This document shows, one piece after another, positions 56,405 through 64,000 of a DNA stretch of 64,000 bases. Both the position numbers and the translations under genes were made by a program. The DNA is from Cycas panzhihuaensis (lineage: Eukaryota; Cycadophyta): the NCBI GenBank assembly GCA_023213395.1, contig CM041465.1, positions 156,557,741 to 156,621,740 of the forward strand, written 5' to 3'. A model generated the notes under the pieces. That model saw only the letters and a list, made by a program, of their open reading frames with translations. It searched no databases and was not told where the DNA came from. Each line of letters starts with the position of its first letter. Position 1 is the stretch's first letter.

Positions 56405-56960
56405 TTTAAATTAAACATTAGCCCTCCCCCCGCCCCCCTTTTATTATACTTTGATTTAAATAAATTTAAACTCTCCCCTTTTATAATACCTTAATTTAAT
56501 TAAAACCTAAATTCCCCCCCTTTTTTAGCAATTTTTGATTTAAATGAAACATAAGCCCTATCCCCCCCTCGTTATTACACTTTGATTTAAATTAAATCAA
56601 ACACCCCCCCTCTTTATTACACTTTGATTTAAATTAAATGAAACACCCCCCCTCTTTATTACACTTTGATTTAAATTAAGTGAAACACCCCCCCTCTTTA
56701 TTACACTTTGATTTAGATTAAATCAAATACACCCCCACCTTTCTATCATGTTTTGATTTTAATTTAATCAACACCCCCCTTCCCTTTTCATATTTTGATA
56801 TAATCAAATACCCTTTTTTTATTACATTTAATTAGCACTCCCTCTAACTACATTTTTTTACTTCATCTTAATGTTGAAATTAACCTTCCCCTTACTATAA
56901 TGTAATACATTTATTACATTAGTACCCCCCTTCACACTTTATTGTTAAAGATTAATTTAC
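56405..56960 (+). repeat. C-rich tandem array in B leader (42-bp unit)
   Basis: Four near-perfect 42-bp units, with TTACACTTTGATTTAAATTA recurring at 56,575, 56,617, 56,659 and 56,701, each followed by a run of seven or more C. They are flanked by degenerate units. The A leader has an equivalent but decayed array at 1,965-2,280. Confidence 0.8.
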
Positions 56961-57204
56961 CTATTATAATTAATATATAAACAAAATCTCCTCCCCTTTA
57001 ACTGCTCCTTACTATAAATTTTTTTTAGATAGTGTATATATAGACTTTTTTTAGGCAAAATACATCTTTATATACTAGTTTTACATCTTCAACATTATTA
57101 TCATCTTAAAGCACTTAACAAAATCAATTTCAAAAAATAATTAATTGCTTTAATTTCATACTTTATTAATATTCTTGGAACTTAAACCTTTTTAAGTGAA
57201 TACT

Positions 57205-57500
57205 TATTTTTAAGGGGAACTGTTTATTTTTCAAATTAAGGGGGATTCTTTATTTTGAAAGAGATTGTTTATTTGTAAGATTAAAGGGGACTAACTCTTT
57301 AAGGGGGATTGATTATTTTTCAAGTAAAGGGGGACTATTTGCTTAAGAATATATAACTTTTTTTTTAAGAACTGTTTTAATCAACTGGGGACTTTTCATT
57401 AGAGTAAGGGCAACTAATTTATTTATCAAAGGGAGACTATTTATCAAAGGGGGACTATTTATCTAAAAGAACTGTTTATCAAAAAGGGACTGCTTAAGGC
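57205..57500 (+). repeat. G-rich repeated motif in B leader
   Basis: At least eight copies of AARGGGGRCT or AAGGGGGATT, separated by TTTATTT-like words. The motif resembles the element's own polypurine tract and is roughly complementary to the C-runs of the upstream array. Confidence 0.7.
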
Positions 57501-57695
57501 AACGTTTTAATAAGTTGTTTGTTTATTCAATCTGTTTACAAACACATGATTTTTTTTCTTAAATACAATTAATGCATACTAGAATACCTTCTTGAATTAT
57601 ATCTGTTAACATGATTAGTATTTTTTACTAAGTGATTATTTTTCCAATCACCTTCATAACTCTTCAATCTGCAATCAAACCTCAACACTCCCAAT

Positions 57696-58749
57696 ATGGC
57701 ATTAATGCCAGGGACAGTCATTTGCGTTCCAATTCCAGTATTAACCGGCTCAAACTATGCCGACTGGAGGAATCGCATATCCCATCAGCTCAAACAACAA
57801 AAGATATGGCGATATGTGACAGGTGAATTTCAAAAACCAAAAGCAAACGCTACTGAGAGTCTTATGGTATATCTGATGAACTCAAATGCTGCCTTAGGCA
57901 CCATATTAAACTCACTCTCACCAGAAATCAGTCGAGTTTTACGAAAAGATGACTTAGCCACTGTCTGGAAAACCTTGCAAGAAAAATATGACAAGGTTGA
58001 TACACATCAAGTGGCTGTCCTAAAACAGCAATTGTATAACCTAACTTTTGACGACTTTTCAAATGTTGAGGGTTTTTTAACTAAAATTCAATCAATCAAT
58101 AAATATCTAGATAACTGCATCAAATCTAAAACCAAAGAAGGTGATGTTGAAAAAATAACTACGCATGTTAGAGACGACGACACGCTCGTACATCTTGCAG
58201 TAAACAAACTATCAATACACTTTAATCTCTTCAAAACTGCCAGACAACAAGCTGGCAACCCACCTATAACATTCAATCAGTTGACAAACCAGCTGATTGA
58301 ACATTAGACAATGTTAATTCAAACAGGTGCATTAAAAGATCCTTCACAAGCTTTGTTTTCTAAAACTAAGGCACAATTTAAAAACAAACAACAGAACAAC
58401 AATTTTCATAATAATCCAAAATTTCAAAAACCTCATAGAGGTTCACCGTCTAATTCACAAAACAATGTTAAATATTCTGGTCCAACTAAACACCAGAATA
58501 CTTCTAATCAATTCTTTTCTAATAGAAACAACGCAACTTCTTCTCAGAACACCAGTTGTGCCTATTGTCATAAAAGAGGCCACACTATTGATGTCTGTAG
58601 AAGTAGAATAGCTTCGGAAGCATGGAAAGCTTCCAAGGGATTGCAAAATAAACCTCAATCCTATTCTCAATCACGATCCCAAAATCGTCAATTTCATAAT
58701 CGTTCTTTAGCAGCAACAACTCCTGCGTTTGTTGCTCCTTCAAATCAAC
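57696..58749 (+). pseudogene. gag: Element B gag
   Basis: The ATG at 57,696 opens MALMPGTVICVPIPVLTGSN, shared with A. UBN2-type capsid region follows: NYADWRNRIS, QLKQQKIWRYV, SRVLRKDDLATVWKTLQEKY, and LTFDDFSNVEGFL near residue 115. A TAG at 58,305 interrupts and the same frame continues. The zinc knuckle is intact: C-AY-C-HKRG-H-TIDV-C near 58,558-58,600. A Gln/Ser-rich spacer leads to protease. It forms the particle and packages RNA in relatives. Confidence 0.9.
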
Positions 58750-60020
58750 CACCACAGTGGATCCTTGACTCTGGTGCGTCCCATCACATGACTGGACACT
58801 AGAAAAATTTAACCACTTATCAATCTAAAACGAACTCTGAAGAAGAGATTTCTTTCGGAAGTGGTAATGAACTTAAAGTCAAAGGATCAAGTGACGTTAT
58901 CTTAAAAGATGGTTCAATCAAGGATGTCTTTTACGTACCTGGTTTGTTACCAAACCTACTCTCAATCTATCAAATCTGCTAGAAAGACCTTGTCATCGAA
59001 TTCTGGAAAAATAAATTTATCATAAAAGAACCATTAAACAAATTCATACGTATTGCCTCAGGACCTGTTGATCATAACACAGGTCTCTATAGTCTAACCA
59101 GTCTTTAAAATAACAAATCAAAATCTTTTAGTGCCTTTATTGCCAAATCTGACTCAGTCAGCAAACTTTGGCATGTAAGATTTGGCCATACAAGTTATGG
59201 CAAACTGCAATATTTAAAGAAGCATGAAATGGTTCATGGTTTACCACCCTTAAACATTGTTTATGGTGTTTGTGAAGCCTGTGTGACAGGTAAACAACAC
59301 ATGGATCCATTTCCAAATAAAACTCAATTCAGAGCAACTGCTCCACTTGAACTTGTCCACTCTGACATATGTGGACCCTTTCATGTAACGTCATACTCCG
59401 GTTCTCGTTATTTTGTTATATTTATAGATGATTATTCAAGAAAATGTTGGGTTTATATGCTCAAAACACGTAGTCAAGTGTTTGACATTTTCGTTGAATA
59501 TAAAACGTTAGTTGAAAATTAATCAAATTCAAGAATCAAAATATTTCGATCTGATAATGCTAAGGAATATTTAAGTGGAAAATTTACTTCTTTCTGCAAA
59601 TCACACGGAATTCGGTTCCAACATTCCGTTCCTTACACACCGCAACAAAACGGTGTTGCTAAATGCAAAAAACGTACTCTTGTTGAAATGACTTGTTGCA
59701 TGTTACATGCAAAGAATTTAGATTTAAAATTATGGGCAGAAGCAATTAACTGCTCTAATTATTTATTAAATCGTTTACCTAGTAAATGTCTACAGAACGT
59801 TACTCCAAAACAAAAATGGTCTGGAAGAAAACCATCTGTCAATCATTTATGAATCTTTGGCAGTATTGCGTGGGGACATATCCCTCACGAGAAATGCAAA
59901 AAATTAGACAAAAAAAGTCAAAAATACATCTTCGTTGGCTACAGAGAAGAGAGTAAAGCTTATAGACTCTTAGATCCAGTCACGCATCACATTTCTATTT
60001 TGCGTGATGTAATATTTGAT
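58750..60020 (+). pseudogene. pol: Element B protease-integrase
   Basis: The protease site WILDSGASHHMTG (about 58,757-58,797) is intact, unlike A's. Then a TAG at 58,800, and further stops at 58,980, 59,106, 59,520 and 59,850. GAG-pre-integrase: LWHVRFGHTSYGKL and VCEAC (59,165-59,285). Integrase core: HSDICGP, IDDYSRKCW, FRSDNAKEYL with the second Asp, and PQQNGVAKCKKRTLVEM, where the catalytic Glu (E-R in relatives) is Lys-Cys, so it is also lost here. The C-terminal GYREESKAYRLLDP and RDVIFDEE follow. Confidence 0.88.
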
Positions 60021-61915
60021 GAAGAAGGATCTTCTTCAACATCTACTTATGTAGAACTTCCTGTTGAAAATTTGTTAACCAACACTTGTTTGGTTGACTC
60101 TTCTGATAAACAAGTTGATTCAGAAGTTATAGAATCTTTATTAACTCAAATTCAAAATTGGACTCTATCTGAACCCACTGAAACATATCCTTCCCTTCAG
60201 GCTAGTTCATCAAATCAATCTGCATATTCAGATACAGTTACTCACAAGCAACCTGTTTAGGCAACAAAAATGCTCGTTGATGCTGGATCTGATGTAGGTA
60301 ATCCTACCGATTCCAGACGCACACGTGCGCAAAAACTACATGCTAATTTTGCTTTAATGGCAAAAATAATGGACAACAATGATCCCAAAACATTCAAACA
60401 AGCTAGCAACAATCCTGTATGGCAGAATGCTATGCAAACTGAATTTGATGCCTTAATTAAAAATTCAACCTGGGATCTTGTTCCTCTCCCACCTAGGAAA
60501 AATGTCGTCGACTTTAAATGGGTCTATAGGACTAAATATAACTCAACAGGCGCAGTTGAAAAATATAAAGCTCGCCTTGTTGCCAAAGATTTTCTCAAAT
60601 ATATGGCATTGATTATAATGAAACCTTTGCCCCTGTTGCAAAGATGAACACAATCAAGACAATTATTGCTCTTGCAGCCAAGTTTGGTTGGGAAATCCAC
60701 TAAATGGATGTTAAGAGTGCTTTCTTGAATGGTGATCTTAAAGAAGAGATCTATATGTCACAGCCACCTGGATTTATTGAAAATCCTAATTTAGTTTGCA
60801 AACTTAGAAAATCCATTTACGGTTTAAAACAAGCTCCTCGAGCTTGGTATACCAAAGTTAATGATTATTTAATTCACATTAGATACACTAGATGTATTAG
60901 TGATCCAAATATTTATTTTAAACGTGAAAATGAAAATCTTACTATTCTAATCCTCTATGTTGATGACATTATCATTACTGGATCATCAACTCATAATATT
61001 CATCATCCAAAATCTACTTTAATGAACAAATTCGAAATGACCGATTTAGGTCTATTACATTACTTTCTTGGTTTACAAGTTTATCAAAATCATTCAAATA
61101 TAACAATATCTCAACCTAAGTATATTCTAGACTTAATTCAACGGTTTAACATGGAAAATGCTAAACCTGTTTCAAATCCATTACAATCAGGAGTTAAACT
61201 ATCTACTGATTGTCCAACTCTGTTATGTGATCCAACTCTATACAGACAACTGATTGGTAGTCTTATTTATCTAACTCACACCCGCCCTAACATTTCTTAT
61301 GCTGTTGCTTTATGTTCTCGTTATATGCAACAACCACACGAATCTCATTGGAAAGCCACTAAACGTATCTTACGTTATCTAAAGCATACTGCCTTTTATG
61401 GACTAACTAATAATTTTTGCAGCAAACCTTTATCTTTAATAGGTTATACTAATTCAAATTGGGCAGGTGATTTAAATGATCGTAAATCTACTTCAGGTTA
61501 TGTATTTTTTATAGATTCCTCACCTATTACTTGGTCTAGCAAAAAAATGCAGGCACTAGCGTTATTAACAACTGAAGCTGAATATCGAGCATTAGTTGAA
61601 GCTGGTAAAGAAGCACTTTGGCTTAAATCTTTACTAAATGAAATTGGTCTGTCTCTAAACTCTTCCATTGAAATTAAAGTTGATAATCAAGGTGCAATTG
61701 CTATAGCTACAAATCCAGATTCTCATTCTAGGACTAAGCATATTGAATTACATCAGCATTTTATTCGCAATTTAGTTATTGATAATCTTGTTTGTTTGTC
61801 TTATTGTCCAATAGATTTATAGATTGCTGACATTCTTACAAAGTCTTTAACTGAAGCAAAGTTTTTAAATCTCAGAAATCTATTGCAGATAAAAGAAGTC
61901 TCCATCAAAGTAGGA
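60021..61915 (+). pseudogene. pol: Element B reverse transcriptase-RNase H
   Basis: Linker, TAG at 60,258, then RT: NSTWDLVPLP, KARLVAKDF, where one base is missing near 60,590 compared with A's AKGF, shifting frame. The correct frame resumes by 60,640, has a TAA at 60,701, and runs open 60,704-61,819: [40 protein letters not shown] (catalytic pair intact), LIGSLIYLTHTRPNIS, then RNase H with STSGYVFF, TTEAEYRALVEA, VDNQGAIAIA and HIELHQHFIRNL. A TAG at 61,820 precedes the conserved tail IADILTKSLTEAKF. Confidence 0.9.
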
Positions 61916-61959
61916 TTACCGTGATGAAGCTCTTCTTTTCTCTCTAGTCTAAAAGTTTA

Positions 61960-61972
61960 CATTAAAGGGGGG
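61960..61972 (+). other. Polypurine tract of element B
   Basis: CATTAAAGGGGGG directly before the 3' LTR. Confidence 0.88.
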
Positions 61973-62402
61973 TGTTAGATGATATAATGTAAACTTTATG
62001 TTTCTTTATGTTATTATTTAGTCACATGTCTAATATGTAATTTAAGTAATTATAATGTTTTAAACTTAGGTTTATTTTATTAATTTGTGGATGGTCGTTG
62101 AAATGCGGAACTACATTCCAATGAACCTCCTTAGTATTTATTCATCTCCTAGATTCATGGAGATGGTTCCAAGAATCTAGGAGGTCTGTCAAAATGCCTG
62201 TGTAAAGGCTAGTTTTGGGTGTTGGTGGTTTTGTATCATGGTTTTAATTCTTTATTAATAAATTAGATTTAGGAGGTGGTTTTTCTTTCCCCGAAGGGGT
62301 TTTCCACCTGTCAAAATAATGTGTACCTGTGCAATGTTATTTCCTGTTATTACTTGCATATTTAGATCCTGTTAACGCTATACATGTGCCTCTATTCTCA
62401 CA
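61973..62402 (+). repeat. 3' LTR of element B (430 bp)
   Basis: Same ends and length as the 5' LTR. The third hairpin here (62274-62309) keeps AGGTGG and CCACCT as a perfect outer stem. Confidence 0.96.
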
Positions 62403-62407
62403 ATGAG

Positions 62408-62688
62408 ATTGCAAGTTCTATTTTTAGGATAAGAATATTGATTTAAGCCATGGTGAAAATTGAACTATGTCATTCATTTATTAAGTGAAAAATAGTCGGG
62501 GGCTTATTTATTGGGCATGGTAAATTCTTTAATCTCAAACCAAATAAAAAACACAAAACTTATCAACCATGGCACATAAATCCTAGCTACTCATATACAC
62601 AAGGATGCGTGCAACTCTCTCACAAAAGGATGCTTGAGAACATAAATCTTATGCACATGAATACATACAACCCCTTACATAGGGATGT
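62408..62688. other. Unassigned DNA between B and J
   Basis: Short AT-rich flank with no recognised feature. Confidence 0.5.
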
Positions 62689-62872
62689 TGTTGGACAAAC
62701 TCAATGATCAAAGAGAGAATCAATTCAATTTTTATTCATGATGTAAGTACATATATACTAATAGGGTTTGTAACCACCCTAGAACTAATCAGTAACCGAA
62801 GTGTATTAACGGTCACTTAAGGATATATAAGATATTAACTTATGACTTAGGATAAAACATTATTTTCTAACA
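62689..62872 (-). repeat. 3' LTR of element J (184 bp)
   Basis: Minus strand starts TGTTAGAAAATAATG at 62,872 and ends GTCCAACA at 62,689. It is adjoined by a purine tract and copia RNase H in the same orientation. A TATATA word lies near 62,825. The partner LTR is beyond the window. Confidence 0.75.
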
Positions 62873-62885
62873 CTCTCTCTTAATG
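62873..62885 (-). other. Polypurine tract of element J
   Basis: Minus strand CATTAAGAGAGAG abuts the LTR. Confidence 0.75.
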
Positions 62886-62887
62886 TT

Positions 62888-64000
62888 TTATTCAACTAGT
62901 CCTATTTTGTCTCTAAGTGGTTTTGTCAATATATCAGCTACTTGTTCATTTGTGGGACAATAGACAAAATCTATTTCTTTATTTTGAACCTTTTCCCTAA
63001 TAAAGTGATGTTGAACTTCAATGTGTTTAGTTTTGGAATGGAATACTGGAATTTTGGTGAGCTTGATTGTACTCTGATTATCGCAGTAAAGAGTCATTGC
63101 AGATCTTTGAGGAGCTTTGAGGTCTTCCTTTAGTTGTTTGAGCCAAACTGCTTCTTCTGCGGCGTTGACGACTGATTTGTATTCTGCTTTGGTTGACGAT
63201 AGTGCTATAGTGGCTTGTTTTTTACTACTCCAGGAGATTGGTGATGATCCTAGGAAGAAGCAATATCCACTAGTTGACTTTCTTTGTTCTTTATCACCTG
63301 CCCAGTCTGAGTCACAGAATCCTATTAATTGACCTGATGTTTTCTTTGGAAACATTAGCTTCAATTCAGTTGTTCCTTTGAGATATCTTAAGATTCTTTT
63401 TCCAGCATTCCAATGTCTTATTTTTGGCTCATGCATATATCTTGATATTAGACTCATAGCATACAAGATGCCAAGTCTAGTTGCTATGAGGTAGATGAGA
63501 CTTCCAACAAGTTGTCTGTATAATGTAGCATTAAAGCAGGGTTCTCCTTCAACTGACACTAAATTACAGTTTACTTCCATGGGAGTAGAGCAAGGATTGC
63601 ACTCTTCCATTCTAAACTTCATTAGCAAATCTTTGATATATTTGCTTTGACACAAGGTAACTGAACTAGTTTGTTGTTCAATTTGGATCCCCAGGTAATA
63701 GTTGAGAAGTTCCAGGTCAATCATCTCGAATTTCTTTTCTAATTGCTTCTTTATATTAGATAATGATTCGTTATCATCACCTGTGAGGATCATGTCATCT
63801 ACGTAAACTGCTATTATTCTTATTGCTCCATTTCTATTTTTTGTATATAAACTTGAATCTGAGCTACCCCTTCTGAACCCATTTTTGCTAAGATGACTAT
63901 CCAATTTAGCATACCATGCACGGGGAGCTTGTTTCAAATCATATATAGCCTTTTTTAACTTGCATACCAAATGCTTGTACTTTTCTAATGTAGCCTTCTG
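62888..64000 (-). CDS. pol: Element J copia reverse transcriptase-RNase H, partial, uninterrupted
   Basis: An open minus-strand frame entering from the right window edge and ending in a TAG or TAA-type stop at 62,888, about 370 codons without any stop. RT C-terminal half: [34 protein letters not shown] (catalytic Asp pair intact near 63,800), FEMIDLELLNYYLGIQI, LYRQLVGSLIYLIATRLGI. RNase H: FCDSDWAGD, KSTSGYCFFLGSS, STKAEYKSVVNAAEEAVWL, LYCDNQSTIKLT, HIEVQHHFIREKV, ADILTKPL. The first-half RT, integrase, protease and gag are outside. It is the only pol in the window without damage, so the element may be young or recently active. Confidence 0.9.
   Translation of the reverse strand, partial: QKATLEKYKHLVCKLKKAIYDLKQAPRAWYAKLDSHLSKNGFRRGSSDSSLYTKNRNGAIRIIAVYVDDMILTGDDNESLSNIKKQLEKKFEMIDLELLNYYLGIQIEQQTSSVTLCQSKYIKDLLMKFRMEECNPCSTPMEVNCNLVSVEGEPCFNATLYRQLVGSLIYLIATRLGILYAMSLISRYMHEPKIRHWNAGKRILRYLKGTTELKLMFPKKTSGQLIGFCDSDWAGDKEQRKSTSGYCFFLGSSPISWSSKKQATIALSSTKAEYKSVVNAAEEAVWLKQLKEDLKAPQRSAMTLYCDNQSTIKLTKIPVFHSKTKHIEVQHHFIREKVQNKEIDFVYCPTNEQVADILTKPLRDKIGLVE

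Larger units (their letters stand above)
55187..57695 (+). other. Leader of element B
   Basis: 2.5-kb leader. A GC-rich block (about 56,100-56,290) is shared with A and ends in AGGTAGGGTTTC. A short (TTTAGG) run follows at 56,352-56,376, then C-rich and G-rich arrays described separately. No gene other than gag at its end. Confidence 0.7.
54744..62402 (+). mobile_element. Element B: Ty1/copia retrotransposon, same family as A
   Basis: 430-bp LTRs (54744-55173, 61973-62402) with perfect TSD ATGAG (54739-54743, 62403-62407), total 7,659 bp. PBS, C-rich leader, gag-pol in copia order and polypurine tract are complete. Gag, integrase and RT match element A closely over their whole length, and the LTR hairpins are shared. 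The LTRs differ at about 12 sites (11 transitions) plus two one-base indels, near 3 percent. Nine premature stops and one frameshift inactivate it. Catalytic motifs are mostly intact, so it is the best guide to the family's ancestral layout. Confidence 0.97.

Noticed and set aside
1-64000. CRISPR arrays, prokaryotic operons, riboswitches, rRNA or tRNA genes
   Set aside because: None seen. The tRNA-like words are primer-binding sites next to LTRs, and all coding remains are eukaryotic transposons or the FIE fragment.

Overview
The window is plant nuclear DNA made almost entirely of nested, mostly dead retrotransposons. The evidence is LTR pairs with target-site duplications (TSDs), primer-binding sites (PBS) of the plant initiator-Met tRNA type (TGGTATC...), Ty1/copia and chromodomain Ty3/gypsy coding remains, a hAT transposase fossil with BED-like and DUF659 segments, and a plant LINE ORF1 with DUF4283. 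I found no complete host gene, rRNA, tRNA or bacterial feature. The amount of old, nested copia DNA suggests a large, slowly purged genome (a gymnosperm would fit), but the species is inference.

Layout. 1-11,202: an old minus-strand copia (C), split by plus-strand copia A (541-9,778), which carries an internal 2.07-kb tandem duplication. 11,203-13,002: no recognised gene. 13,008-24,412: plus-strand copia D (304-bp LTRs, TSD TAGGT), its leader interrupted by minus-strand, gag-only LTR element E (15,105-19,825). E carries an exon-like fragment of the Polycomb WD40 gene FIE/EED. 24,418-33,490: a possible orphan LTR (F), a LINE ORF1 fossil, a 42-nt tandem repeat and a hAT transposase fossil, separated by unassigned DNA. 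33,491-53,895: minus-strand copia G, which holds gypsy chromovirus H (35,941-48,619), which in turn holds copia I (40,923-47,995). G also holds a 360-bp miniature LTR element (TRIM, 50,853-51,212) inside gag. 54,744-62,402: copia B, same family as A. 62,689-64,000: minus-strand copia J, whose RT-RNase H frame is open to the window edge.

How the parts relate. Each autonomous-type element once encoded gag (particle), protease, integrase, reverse transcriptase and RNase H. Nearly all are now stopped or frameshifted, and most stops I could compare fit C-to-T or G-to-A change. LTR pair differences, counted by eye, rank the insertions: D about 18 percent, H about 9, G about 7, A about 4, E and B about 3, I zero. 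E, the TRIM and I lack proteins they would need, so they must have used proteins of other elements. Family calls rest on motifs read by eye; no database was searched.
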